From: Candidatus Gracilibacteria bacterium GN02-872
Lineage (GTDB): Bacteria > Patescibacteriota > Gracilibacteria > BD1-5 > UBA6164
Assembly: GCA_003260325.1 (NCBI GenBank)
Contig: MOLU01000007.1
Coordinates: 1-64,000, forward strand
Reading direction: 5' to 3'
DNA: 64,000 nucleotides
Shown here: piece after piece, positions 41,268 to 52,798 of the stretch
Position numbering within the stretch: position 1 is the stretch's first letter
Layout: each line of letters starts with the position of its first letter
Translations under genes and position numbers: made by a program
The notes under the pieces: model-generated
The model's database searches: none
Told to the model about the DNA's origin: nothing
What the model saw: only the letters and a program-made list of their open reading frames with translations

Positions 41268-42635
41268 TTAAATTTTCTTTTTTAATTCAAAAAGTGTATT
41301 TAGTGCGTCAAGTGGAGTCAAAGAATTCAAATCTATTTTTTTCAATTCCTCTTCCAAAATACTATTTTTTTCTACATATTTTATTTCTGGCTCTAAGCTA
41401 AAAAGTTGCGTTGCAAAAGGTTTATTATGCTTTTGCTCTAGATTCCTTAACATAGATTTCGCCTCTGACAAAACACTTTCTGATATTCAAGCTATTTTGG
41501 CTACTTCAAGTCAAAAAGACTTTTTTATTCCTCATGAAATTATTTTTCTCAGAAAAACTAAATTTTCGTCATTTTCTCAAACAGCAACTGAAAAGTTTTT
41601 TACTCACTTCAAAGCTTTTGATTCATCAATAAGTTCGTGATAATGTGTTGCAAACAGAGTTTTTGCTTTTATTTTATCATGATTTTCTCTCAAAATAGCC
41701 CAAGCCAAACTCATACCATCATAAGTGCTAGTTCATCTTCAAACTTCATCAATTATCACAAAACTATTTTTTGTAGAATTATTCAAAATATTTGCAACTT
41801 CTTGCATCTCAACCATAAAAGTTGATTGTCCTAAAAATAAATTATCACTAGCTCAAACTCTTGAAAAAATCTTGTCTGTAAGTGGAATATTAGCCTTTTT
41901 GGCAGGAACAAAACTTCAGATATGAGCCATCAAAATAATCAAAGCATTTTGACGCAAAAAAGTCGACTTTCATCACATATTTGGTCAAGTTATAATGTGA
42001 ACAAATTGTTTTTTATCCAAAGATAAATCATTACTGATAAACTCACTAACATATTTTTCTATAACTGGATGTCTTCATCAAACGATTTCTAAATCATAAT
42101 TATCAGAAATTTCAGGTTTAATATAATCATTATTATAAGCTACTTGCGATAAACTAGCTAAGAAATCTATATTTGCAGTTTTATCACTAATTTCTTTTAT
42201 ATCAGAATAGAAATCAAGAATTTCTTCTCTTATTTTCAAAAATATTTCATATTCTCTGCTTGCTTTTTGATTTTGAGCTTCTAAATATTTTTCTTCAAAA
42301 TCTTTTAATTCTTCTGTTATATATCTACTTGCTCAGACTAAAGTTTGTTTAAAGATAAAATATTCAGGAACTTTATTGTCTTGGCTTTTAGGAATTTCAA
42401 TAAAGTATCAAGATTGTCAAGTGTATTTTATTTTTAAATTTGAAATTCAGTTTTCCTGAGAAATTTTTGCTTGATAGTTTGCAAGCCAATCATTTGCGTT
42501 TTCTATCGTTTTTCTATATTCATCTACTTTTTCATCAAAACCAGTTTTTATTATTTCTCCTGAAGTTAGTCATTCTGCAGGATCTTCTTTTACAGATTTT
42601 TCGAGTAAATCAATAATTTTTAAAATATTTTCCAA
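41268..42635 (-). CDS. MutS-like ATPase lacking mismatch-recognition domains
   Basis: 455 residues starting at TTG (a stop lies three codons upstream). It corresponds to E. coli MutS from the middle of the lever domain to the end: [44 protein letters not shown], Walker A ITGPNMGGKSTFLRQ (near residue 215), [18 protein letters not shown], Walker B VIIDEVGRGTSTYDG and ATHYHELID. Domains I, II and half of III (with the Phe-x-Glu wedge) are absent, and upstream DNA shows no remnant. May be a mismatch-independent MutS relative. Confidence 0.9.
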
Positions 42636-42776
42636 AATAATTTATTTTAAATTTAAAATTTATTTTATTTTAACTGTAAACAAATATTTGTAAAGATTTA
42701 TTCACATTTTTTTATTGAAAATTTCTAGAAAATAAGTAAACTTAGAAAAAGATTTTTCTAAAAGTTAAACTAAAAT

Positions 42777-44378
42777 ATGATAAAAATAAATAAAAACGAC
42801 TCAATAATTGATATAATTATAAAAATCAAGAATTGTAAAGACAAAGAAATTGTTTTGGAATTCCCTTTTTGACATCCAATTTTACATAATTATACTTCAT
42901 TAAAAATTCTAAAAACAAAAGCTGACAAAAAAGAGTTAGTTATCGTGACAAATGACAAAACTTCAAAAAGAATTTGAAAAAAATTATGAATAAAATATAA
43001 CTTGGTTTCAAAAGAAGAAAATCCAGAAACGCAATATAGTGCGGGAGAATATTTTTTATATACAATGAAGAATTATTTCAAAGAAGTAAAAAATTTTCTC
43101 ACAAACAAAGCAAGAGAGAATTCATTTGCAAAGTACCAAAAAATTTACTCAAATTGAAAAATATGATTTTTTGCGATTTTTTTACTTTTATCAATTTTAC
43201 TTTTAGTTTTTATTTTCTATTTTGCAGTCAACAAAACCTATATTCACATAACTCCAGAAATAGAATTTAGACCAAAATGAAGAAATTTTGTATTTGAAAA
43301 AATGTGAAATGATGATTTAACACTTGAAACAAATATTATAAAGTTAAGAGAAATCCAAAAAACAAGCAGTATTTCTACAAAAATACTAACTTCTTGAGTT
43401 GATGAAAAAGATAATAAAAAATCAACTTGAAAAATAAAAGTTTTCAATTTAACAGACAAAGAAGTTTATTTAATTAAAAATTCTAGACTTTCAACAAAAG
43501 ATTGACTAGTTTTTTTGCTTGACAATGAGATAAAAATACCAGCCGCAATTCTGGATAAAGACAAAAAAATAGTAGCTTGAGAAATAGAAGCAACTGTTAC
43601 AGCAAGAACAGAGGATACAGACTGAAAAATAATTTGAGCAAGATGAAATATAAAAGCTTGAGAAAAACTAACTTTACCTTGATTAAAAGAAAACTCAGAT
43701 AAAATATTTGCAAATTCAGTTTCAGAATTCACTTGATGAGAAACAAGTACAAAAAGAATTCTTTCAAAAAATGACTTAGAAAATGCAAAAAAAATTTTAA
43801 GATGAAAGCTAGAACAAGCTTGATTAAATGAAATCAGAAAAGAATTAGAATCTGAAAATAAAACAAATAATGTAAAATATGAAATCCTTTGAGCAAGTTG
43901 AATGATAAAATATAGTGATTTTCAATTTTCTTGAATAGAAAATTTAAAAGAATGAGACGAAATTGAAGAATTTGAAATATTTTGAACACTTAAAACAACA
44001 GCTTATGCATTCAACAAAGAAGTTGTGATGAATAAATTGAGAAACATAATAAAAGAATGATTATTAACAAATGTTGAAAGTATTTTTAGTATTGATGAAT
44101 CAAGTTTTGCGATTGTAAACGAGATTTGGAGAGAAGAAAATCCATTTAGAATCAAAGCAACAGCTCAAGTTAGAGTTTGATATATTCAAAATTTCCTAAG
44201 TGAAAAAAATAATTTTGTTGAAAAATTAAAGCACCAAATCGCATGATTACCAATTGAAGAAGCCGAAAAAATCCTTATAAATACATGAAAAGTAAGTAAT
44301 GTAAATATTGAAGTTAGACCATTTTTCATAAAAAATATTTCAAAAATAGTTGATAACATAAAATTTGAAATAAAATAA
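42777..44378 (+). CDS. Baseplate-J-like membrane protein
   Basis: 533 residues. Cytoplasmic N-terminal ~120 residues, one TM near residues 125-147, then an external domain with GKIKVFNLTDKEVYLIKNSRLST, followed by GEIEATVTARTEDTDGKIIGARGNIKAGEKLTLPGL (baseplate J pattern: 'v.a...G..gN...g'), then repeated alpha/beta domains. CPR genomes commonly carry such proteins; function unclear, possibly a cell-surface secretion or contractile-like assembly part. Confidence 0.75.
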
Positions 44379-44408
44379 AAAAAGAGCTTATATTTTCAGG
44401 CTCTTTTT
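44378..44408. terminator. Bidirectional terminator
   Basis: AAAAGAGC/GCTCTTTT stem with a 12-base loop; contains the stop of the convergent patatin gene. Confidence 0.75.
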
Positions 44409-45182
44409 TGCTTCTTCGTATCAGATTTCAGCAAATTTCTCAGCTTCAGAAAAATTTGTAAATCATAATTCTCAAAAATCAAAATTCAAAATTTGTTTAT
44501 TTCAAGTGGCTTTTTCAATTGAGATTTTCTCATTTTGTATCATCATGCCAACAACAGCACGATATAGAATTTGATAATTTAAATTAAAAAATGATTTATT
44601 TACTTCAAACCACAAAAATTTCTTTTTGGAATTCAAAGGTCATACTGGTGCATTTATAGCACTAACTCAGATTTTATTTCTAACTGTTAGTTCATCAATC
44701 GGCAAATTACAAACCACTCATCAATCTATAAAAAAATTATCTCAAATTTTGTAAGGTTTAAAAACTCCAGGAAGACTTATACTAGCTCTTATTGCATCAA
44801 CTAAATCTCAAGATTCAAAAACTTTTCTTTCTCAAGTTCATAAATCTGTCGCAACTATTTTTAATTTTATTTTTAAGTCTTCAATCTTTGTATCTCAAAA
44901 ATAAGTTCTTAATTTTTTTACAACTTTGTTTCATTTTACAAATCAAAATTTGAAATCTAAATCAACCAATTTTAATATTTTTAATTCTTTAGCTATTTCC
45001 AACATTTCAGAAGAATTTTTTCAAAATGCAAGAAATGCTCAAATTATAGCTCACATCGAAGTTCAAGATATTTCTGTAATTTTTATATTTTTTTCTTCTA
45101 AGTATTTTATAACTCAAATATGAACAAATCATCTTGCACTTCCTCATCATAAAGCTAATCCATAATTAGTTTTCCAAAACAT
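44388..45182 (-). CDS. Patatin-like phospholipase
   Basis: 264 residues. Oxyanion hole GGGSARGFVHIGV (residues ~12-24), nucleophile elbow GTSMGA (Ser near residue 43), DGG catalytic Asp in FIDGGVVCNLP near residue 155. Bacterial RssA/YlbK type; predicted cytoplasmic lipid acyl hydrolase. In episymbionts such enzymes could process host lipids (inference). Confidence 0.93.
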
Positions 45183-45250
45183 AATTCAAGATCTTAAAGT
45201 GTAAAAAACTTTTTATATTATAATTTTTTTGAATATTTTTGCAAAATCAT

Positions 45251-45279
45251 TTGCTTTTTTTTAAAAAATATTTTATAAT
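45251..45279 (+). promoter_or_regulatory. Promoter of the 70-residue gene
   Basis: TTGCTT, 17-base spacer, TATAAT; 27 bases before the ATG. Confidence 0.65.
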
Positions 45280-45306
45280 AAAAATATACTTCATAATTTT
45301 ACAAAT

Positions 45307-45519
45307 ATGACAGAGGAAAATTTAACATATGAACAAACTCTTGACCGTACTAGTAGAAAGCTAATTAGATTAGCTAAAATTTGAAAGATTAATGTGTCAC
45401 ATATCTCAAATGCAATTCAATATATATTAGACATAAGTAAATCAAAGTGAGGTTTGACTGAAGAAGAATTAATAAAAGAAATTGATTCATTTATAGATAA
45501 AATAGAATGTAGAAAGTAG
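45307..45519 (+). CDS. Hypothetical 70-residue helical protein
   Basis: MTEENLTYEQTLDRTSRKLIRLAKIGKINVSHISN pattern: two or three amphipathic helices, acidic C-terminus ending IECRK. SHISNAIQYILD could be DNA-binding. Monocistronic with its own promoter and terminator. No family recognised. Confidence 0.7.
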
Positions 45520-45545
45520 ACTAAAAAATAGTCTACTTTTTTATA
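45512..45545 (+). terminator. Terminator of the 70-residue gene
   Basis: AAAGTAGACTA/TAGTCTACTTT stem overlapping the stop codon, then six T. 45546-45624 holds nothing recognisable. Confidence 0.8.
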
Positions 45546-45624
45546 AAATTTTCCGAACAAAAAAGAGCTTATACTAGCAGAGAACAAGCTATATAAACTC
45601 ATAAAAAATATCAATATGATTAAA

Positions 45625-45699
45625 TGGCAGCCCCACTAGGAATCGAACCTAGCACGCAGGATTTGGAGTCCTGAATTATAGCCGCTTAACTATGGGGCT
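45625..45699 (-). tRNA. tRNA-Trp (CCA)
   Basis: Acceptor AGCCCCA/TGGGGCT, anticodon loop CTCCAAA (anticodon CCA), CCA encoded. It reads only UGG, in line with UGA being Gly and not Trp. Confidence 0.95.
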
Positions 45700-45721
45700 A
45701 AATAGAAACTAAAAGTTTCTA

Positions 45722-46507
45722 TTAAATACTGTATCTATAAAAAGCTGTTATATTTCCCTCACCTATAAAGTTTTTAACTTTTTGACTTGGATCCATAACA
45801 AAATCTTGTTCAAGCAAAGAAATTTCAGCTTTAAATTTTCACATTTTTCCTTCAATGATTTTTAACAAAACATCGTCTGTTTTATTTCACATTTTTGAAT
45901 CATTTCTCATAATTTCTAATTGAATTGATTTTTCTTTTTCAATAATGTCATCAGAAATATCATCTGGTGACAAATACTCTGGATTTGAAGCAGTAACATG
46001 CATAGCTACTTGTTTTGCTTTTTCAAAATCAGTTCCAGCTTTAGCTACAACTAGAGCAGCCAATTTAGAATTTGAATGAACATAAGGAGCTAAAACATCT
46101 CACTCTATAATTTGATAATTTGAGACTTGTAAATTTTCTCACATTTCCAAAGCATAGTTTTTATTTATAAATTCTTGCGCTTCAGCTTTTGAGTCAGCTC
46201 AGTGTTCTTTTAAAAATTCTGCTACTTTTTCAAGCATAGCTTTAAATTTATCAGAATTAGCTAAGAAATCAGTTTCACAAGAAACAGAAACTATGTAAGC
46301 TTTATTTCATTCTGTAAGAATTTTTATTCATCCTTCAAAAGTTTCTCTATCAGCTTTTTTAGCAGCTTTAGCTAAACCTTTTTTTCTAAGTAATTCAATA
46401 GCTTGATCCATATCACCATTAGCCTCTTCAAGAGCTTTTTTACATTCCATCATACCAATTCCAGTGATCTCTCTCAATTCTTTTATTTGTGCAGCAGTAA
46501 CTGTCAT
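45722..46507 (-). CDS. tsf: Elongation factor Ts
   Basis: 261 residues. [41 protein letters not shown] (UBA and N-terminal signature), then the core domain with [18 protein letters not shown] and [17 protein letters not shown]. Nucleotide exchange on EF-Tu. Last gene of the rpsA-rpsB-tsf unit. Confidence 0.96.
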
Positions 46508-46530
46508 AGTAATAAAAATTAAAAATTAAA

Positions 46531-46815
46531 TTATTTTTTCTTGATAAATAAATCATCTAAAAATTTTACATCAATGTCTTCTCAAATATAAGCTTTATAT
46601 CCGAAATAAACAGAAAAAAGTATATAAAATATAAATCCAAGAAAAAACTTAGTTATAAGTCAAAAAAGTATAAAAAATACAAGTAAAATTATTGAATAAA
46701 TAATATTTTTATTCATCCTTTCAGATTTATCTTTTTCTAAAAAATAAATCACTATTGAAAAAAATGGAACAAAACACATTGTATTTTTGATTCTTTCATT
46801 TTTTTTGTCTGTCAT
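46531..46815 (-). CDS. Small membrane protein between rpsB and tsf
   Basis: 94 residues. NTMCFVPFFSIVIYFLEKDKSERMNKNIIYSIILLVFF resembles DUF4870-type proteins: TM at about 12-27, 38-55 and 58-72, then an acidic tail. It splits rpsB and tsf, which are nearly always adjacent in bacteria. Confidence 0.75.
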
Positions 46816-46889
46816 TTTAAAATATAATAAGGAATAATATAAAACTATTCCCTATTTTATTCAATTATTTTAAAATGCAAAATATTTTT

Positions 46890-47675
46890 TTATTTTTCAG
46901 AATTTTCTTCGTCTTTTTTCATTTTCTTAACAGCTGGTTTTCTTTCTACTTTCTTCTCAGTAACTTTTTTTACTCTTGAAGCATTTGTAGATTCTGTTTT
47001 TGTAACTTTAGAAATAGCTGGAGCCAATTCTCCCAAAAGGAATTCTATTGATTTTACTGAGTTTGTATTAGCAGGAATACAATTATCAACAATAGTATCA
47101 TCACCATTTGTGTTTAAAACAGCAAATGTTTTTAATTTTAAAGAATTAGCTTCTTTTATAGCTTGTCTTTCATAAACACCATCAACAACAAAAACTATAT
47201 CAGGTATTTTTTTCATCTCTTTAACTCAGCTATAAGCTTTATCAAGTTTTTCTATTTCTAGAAGTTTAGCTGCTTTTTCTTTTTTAGTCAAAACATCTAA
47301 AGCTCCAGTTTCAGAATCTTTCAATAATTTCAAATAAGTATTTATTCTTTTTCTAATTGTATCAAAATTTGTTAAAAGTCCAGGAACCCATTTATCAGAA
47401 ACATAATAATTTCCTGAATCCAAAGCTATTTTTGCAATTGCATCTTTAGCTTGAAGTTTAGTTCAAACAAAAAGAACTTTTTTTCCTGAAGCAGTTAATT
47501 CTTTTAATTCTACTTTTACTTCATCAAGTTTTTTTGCAGTTTCAAGCAAATTTATAACATGAATACCATTAACTGAACCATAAATATAAGGTCTCATTTT
47601 AGCATTCCAGAAGTTTGTTTTATTACCTATGTGTAATAAATTCTCAAACATATTATTTAAATATTTTTTTTCCAT
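46890..47675 (-). CDS. rpsB: 30S ribosomal protein S2
   Basis: 261 residues. HIGNKTNFWNAKMRPYIYGSVNGIHVINLLET (signature 1), LFVGTKLQAKDAI, VPGLLTNFDTIRKRI and PDIVFVVDGVYERQAIKEANSL. A Lys-rich C-terminal extension of ~40 residues follows. Follows rpsA. Confidence 0.97.
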
Positions 47676-47806
47676 TTTCCTTTAATTTTAAATTATAATC
47701 AAGGCATATTTATCAAAAAATTTGAATAAATCAAGGTTGCCTTTAAATAAATATTTCTGTGTTTATTTATTTAAACTTCCCAAAAATATTTTCTTTTAGT
47801 AAATAA

Positions 47807-49018
47807 TTAAGCATTAGCTTCCTCTTTTGGAGCTTCTTTTTTTTCTTTTTTTGGTTTTTCTTCTTTTTTAGCTTTTGGAGCTTTTACTTCTTCTTTTGAA
47901 GTTTCTTCAGATTCAGTTTTAACTTCCTCTTTTGGTGCTTCTTGTAAAGCTTTTAGAGATAAACCAATTCTTTTCTTCTCAGGTTCAAAATTTATAATTT
48001 TTGCTTTTATTTCTTCTCAAACTTTTATGTGATCTCTGATATCTTTAACAACACCATAAGATATTTCAGATAAGTGAATAAGACCTTGAATTCCACCTTC
48101 TAAGTCCATAAATGCACCAAATTTTGAAATTCTTGAAATAGGAGCTGTAATAGTATCACCAAGTTTGTATTTTTTTGAAAGAGTTTCCCAAGGATTTTCT
48201 TTCAATCTCTTTATAGATAAAGATATTTTTTCAGAATCAAGACCTATAACTTTTACTTTTACTTTCATTCCAACTTTTGCAAATTTGCTTGGATTTGTAA
48301 CATGTCCCCAATCTATTTCAGAAACGTGAACAAGACCTTCAAGTCCATCAAAAGTAACAAATAATCAATAAGAAAGTATACCAGAAATAACTCATTCTAT
48401 AATATCACCTTCTTTTAATGTAGATAATGCTTTTTCTCTATTTTCTTCAATTGCAGCCTTTTCAGAGAAAATTATTTTTTTACCATCTTCATCAACATTT
48501 ATAACTCTTACTTTAAATGGTTGTCCAACTAAACTATCCAAGTGTGCAAGTATTTTTTCAGGATCAGCTCCCTCAACTCTAGGATAATGAATAGGAGTCA
48601 ATTGAGAAACAGGTATAAATCATTTTAAACCATCAATATCAACAAGAAGACCTCATTTATTTGCTTCTGTAGGTCTAACAGTGATGATTTCACTGCTATT
48701 GTGATATTTTGTAAGATTTGTAAGATTTTTGATTTGGTTAGCTCTTTTAAGCGAAAGAATCAAAAGTCCTCTTTCAATTGAATCACCAAGAACCATTACT
48801 TCAATTGATTGACCTGGTTTTAATTCAGATAAATCAACAGTATTACCAACTTCTTTTGAGACAACAAGTCCAGTAAATTGATTATTTACATTTACTAGAA
48901 TATTTTTTTTCTCAATTTTTACGATTACACCAGAAATAACATCACCAGCTTTTGGATATTTTATTTCAGGAGATTCGTTAAATAACTCTTCAAACAGAGC
49001 TAAATCTTTATTTGTCAT
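47807..49018 (-). CDS. rpsA: 30S ribosomal protein S1 homologue
   Basis: 403 residues with four S1 OB domains: GDVISGVIVKIEKKNILV (near 26), GGLLVDIDGLKGFIPVSQL (near 122), GDIIEGVISGILSYGLFVTF (near 205) and GDTITAPISRISKFGAFMDL (near 290). Ends in a Lys/Glu-rich tail EAPKEEANA. Shorter than the six-domain E. coli S1. Confidence 0.95.
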
Positions 49019-49131
49019 AAAGATAACTAGTTAAAAAATAAAATACAAATAAGAACTCAGTTCTTATAAATTATTATCTTAAATTTTTCAATAAAATAAT
49101 AATTTACAAAAGCCAAGTTTAAACTTTATTC

Positions 49132-49323
49132 TTTCAAAAAAATGGGGAGTCTGAAGGGGTTCGGCTCCCTTTCGGGTAGGCCACTCGTTTCAAATGCTCT
49201 TATTCATCGCATTTGAATTTTTCTTTCAGAAAAAACCTCACTTCTCACCTAATGTTTTATTTTAAAACTTCTTTTTAAAACAGAATTTTTATTTCAAAAA
49301 AATGGGGAGTCTGAAGGGGTTCG
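49132..49323. repeat. Direct repeat of the tRNA-His 3' end (att-like)
   Basis: A perfect 32-base direct repeat occurs at 49132-49163 and 49292-49323. It covers the last 21 bases of tRNA-His (T-loop to CCA) and 11 bases of 3' flank. Between the copies lie a TCAAATGC/GCATTTGA inverted repeat and a GC-rich GGCC-CCCGAAAGGG-GCC hairpin. The position is typical for an integrase attachment site, but only 128 bases remain between. Rest of 49019-49302: nothing else recognised. Confidence 0.7.
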
Positions 49324-49380
49324 AACCCTCGACCTCCAGAGTCACAATCTGGCATTCTAACCAACTGAACTACAGACTCC
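49303..49380 (-). tRNA. tRNA-His (GTG)
   Basis: Acceptor GAGTCTG/CAGACTC with encoded G-1 opposite C73, anticodon loop TTGTGAC (anticodon GTG), T arm GAGGGTTCGAACCCCTT, CCA encoded. Confidence 0.95.
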
Positions 49381-49503
49381 ATGAGAAAAAGCTAGTAAAT
49401 TATATAAAAAACTTTGCGTTTGTCAAAAGAAAATATTGCTTATTTTTTTCAAAAAATTTGACAATATGATAAAATTATAAAAAGTATAAAATAAATTGAA
49501 AAA

Positions 49504-50205
49504 ATGCAAGACAAAAACACAAAATACATTTCTATAATTTGACATGAGTTAAGAACACCATTAACCTCAATCAGAGGCTATTTATCAATGATTTTAGAAT
49601 GAGATATGTGAGAAATTTCTTATGAAGCAAGAAAAGCTTTAAATCACTGTTATGATAGCTCCCTTAGACTCATCAAACTTACAAATGATATTTTGATGCT
49701 GTCAAAAATAGAATCTTGAAAAATGGAATATTATCCTTCAAAGTTTAAAATTCTTGATTTTATAAAATCTGTACAAAATGATGTTTTTGTGGAAGCTGAA
49801 GAGCAAAAAGTAGAGCTAGAAATAGAAATAGAAAAATCTCTAAAAAATAAATCAATTTATTATGATAAGGATCGCTTAAAACAGGTTTTTATAAACTTAA
49901 TTTCAAATGCAATAAAATTTACACCAGAAAATAAAAAGGTAATTGTAAAAGCATCCCAAAGAGAAAAAAATATTTTATTTGAAATAATTGATAATTGAAT
50001 TTGAATTCCAGAAGACCAATTACAAAAAGTATTTGAAAAATTTGCTCAAGTCAGCTGTGATTTACAAAAATCAAATAAATGCTGACTTTGAATTTGATTG
50101 ACAATTACAAAAAATATTCTAAAAGACATTTGAAGTGAAATAAAAGTAACTTCACAAGTTTGAAAATGAAGCAATTTCTTTTTTGAACTAAAATTATTAG
50201 ATTAA
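49504..50205 (+). CDS. Minimal soluble histidine kinase
   Basis: 233 residues. Begins directly with HisKA: SIIGHELRTPLTSIRGYLSMI (phospho-His near residue 14), then HATPase_c with QVFINLISNAIKFTPENKK (N box), IIDNGIGIPEDQLQKVFEKF (G1) and GLGIGLTITKNI (G2). No TM or sensor domain, so it is probably driven by another protein. The response regulator follows after 33 bases. Confidence 0.93.
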
Positions 50206-50238
50206 ATAAAAAATATTTTAAAAAATAACTATAAAATT

Positions 50239-50724
50239 ATGGAAAAAATAAAAGTTCTTATTATAGAAGATGACTTAGTTTTAAGCGATATGTACGCAAA
50301 AAAAATGACTAAATCAAATTTTGAAGTAAAACAAGCAAAAGACTGACTTGAGTGACTTATAATTTTAGAAGATTTTGCTGCTGATGTGATTTTACTTGAT
50401 ATAATGATGCCTGCAATGGATTGATTTGAAACTCTCAGAGCAATAAAACATCAAACTTCATCTCGTTCAAAAATTTTTATGTTTACAAATATTATTGACA
50501 AACATAAGCTAAAAGAAGCAATGGAAAACGGAGCAGATGATTACATAGTTAAAGCTGAGACAAATCCAAGTGATATAGTAAAAAGGATAAAAGAAGCTGT
50601 CTCTAATAAAACTTGTAAAAATGACCCAATTTATGTAACTCCAGGATTAAATATTTTTAAAATGAAAAATCCATATATAGAGTGAGCTCCAGATATAGAA
50701 ATCAGTGTAAATATCAAAATTTAA
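50239..50724 (+). CDS. Response regulator, receiver-only
   Basis: 161 residues. EDD near residue 10, phospho-Asp in VILLDIMMPAMDGF near residue 54, KIFMFTN and YIVKAE (Lys near 104). The last ~45 residues contain no recognised output domain (ISVNIKI end). Pairs with the kinase just upstream. Confidence 0.93.
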
Positions 50725-50751
50725 AAAAAGCTAGAAAATTTCTAGCTTTTT
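50725..50751. terminator. Bidirectional terminator
   Basis: AAAAAGCTAGAAA/TTTCTAGCTTTTT stem; contains the end of the convergent lepA gene. Confidence 0.85.
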
Positions 50752-52639
50752 ACTTTTTCAACAAATTCACAAAAGCTTCACTTGGAAGGCTTACTTTTCA
50801 GAATTGCTTCATTTTCTTTTTTCATTTTTTTTGTTTTTCCAAAAGTTTTCTTTTTCTACTAACATCTCAACCATAAAGCTTGGCTGTAACATCTTTTCTC
50901 AAGGCTGATAAATCCTCTCTAGCTACAACTTTTCATCAAACTGCAGCTTGTATTTTTATAGCAAAAAGAGCTCTTGGAATCACTTCTTTTAGCTTAGAAC
51001 AAACTTTTCATCAAACATAAGCAGCTTGTGTTCTATGACAAATAAAACTCAAAGCATCAACCTTTTCATCAGCAATCAGTATATCAAGTTTTACCATATC
51101 ATCTTCATTGTATTTTATAAATTCATAATTTAAAGAAGCATATCAGCTTGAAATAGATTTTATCTCATCATAAAAATCTCAAATCAATTCATTCATCGGA
51201 AGCTCATAAATAAGCATAACTCTACTATCATCAATAAAACTTTGATTTACAAACTTCCCTCTTCTCTCTTGAGAAAGTTGCATCAAAGGTCAGATATAAT
51301 CGCTTGGAGTAATTATTTCTACCTTTGCAATTGGTTCTTCCACTGTTAAATATTTCTCTCTTGCAGGTAAATCTTCAGGATTTGAAATGTAAATATAAGT
51401 AAACTTTTTATTTTGTCAATCTTCAAATATTTCAGGATTAAACCTACTGTAATCTGAGCTTTTATCTCAAGCAAATTTTATTCTGTAAGTTACTTGTGGT
51501 GCTGTCATTATAACATCCATATCAAACTCACGAAAAAGTCTTTCTTTTACGATATCTAAATGCAAAAGTCATAAAAATCAACATCTATAACCATGTCAAA
51601 GCGCAGGAGAAACAGTTGGCTCTATACTAAGTGCAGAATCATTTAAAATAAGTTTTTCAATTGAATCTTTAAGTTGAGGATACTCTGAACTATCCATTGG
51701 AAAAATTCAAGCAAAAATAAATGGTTTTGCTTCTCAGAACCCAGATATAGGTTCAGCTTGTTCTGGCTTTTTCTTTGGTCATTCAATATTTTCAGGTTTC
51801 CAAAGAGTATCTCAAACTTTTGCATCTTTTATATCTTTCAATCAAGTTACAACATATCAAACAGAACCATTTTCTATTTTTTTATCACTTGTATACATTG
51901 GCTTAAAATAACCAATATCAAGAGCTTCTATCTTTTTTCAAGAATGTAAAAAATACAAAGTATCTCACTTTTTTATTTCTCAAGAAAATACCTTTACATA
52001 AGAAACTACTCATCTGTAAGGATCGTATTGACTATCAAAAACAAGAGCTTTTAGTTCCTGATTTGAAATATTTTCTAGATTACTTTCAAAAACTTTTGGT
52101 GATTTTATTCTTTTTATAACCTCATCTAAAATAGTTTCAACATTTTCTCAAGTTTTAGCTGAAACAGGAATTATTTCACTTTCATCACATCAAAGCAAAT
52201 TAACTATTTCCTCTGATACTTTTTCAACATCAGCAGCTGGAAGATCTATTTTATTTATAATAGGGATTATATCTAATTCGTTTTCTAGAGCCATATAAAC
52301 ATTACTCAAAGTTTGAGCTTCAATTCATTGAGTCGCATCAACAATAAGCAAAGCTCATTCTACTGAAGCTAAAGACCTAGAAACCTCATACTGAAAATCA
52401 ACATGTCCTGGAGTATCAATTATATTCATCTCAAAACCTTTCCAATTCATACGAACAGGTTGAAGTTTAATTGTGATTCATCTTTCCTGTTCTAGTTCCA
52501 TTGTATCAAGCATTTGTCAGTGTTTCATATCTCTTTTGTCAATAGTTCAAGTTATTTCCAAAAGCCTATCAGCTAAAGTAGATTTTCCGTGATCTATATG
52601 CGCAATTATACAAAAATTTCTAATATTTTCTAATTTCAT
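50750..52639 (-). CDS. lepA: Elongation factor 4 (LepA)
   Basis: 629 residues. G1 [11 protein letters not shown]2 region QERGITI, G3 DTPGHVDF, G4 NKIDLP, and the LepA-specific C-terminal domain with [28 protein letters not shown]. GTPase that rescues or remodels ribosomes. Usual length ~600. Confidence 0.97.
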
Positions 52640-52734
52640 AAATAACAGTTTTCTAAACAAATATTTGGATTTTATTTTACAAAAAAAGAAAAAAAAGTAA
52701 AGAAAATATTTTTATAATAAAACAGTATATTTAA

Positions 52735-52763
52735 TTGACAAATGTTTTAAAATATTTTATAAT
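52735..52763 (+). promoter_or_regulatory. Consensus sigma70 promoter
   Basis: TTGACA, 17-base spacer, TATAAT, all consensus; 35 bases before the metallopeptidase ATG. The strongest promoter in the window. Confidence 0.8.
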
Positions 52764-52798
52764 AAATTTATATATAATAATTTAATAAGACGAAAGCA

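Noticed and set aside
49141-49230. A second complete tRNA upstream of rpsA
   Set aside because: Only the 3' 21 bases of tRNA-His are present; no anticodon or D arm can be folded.
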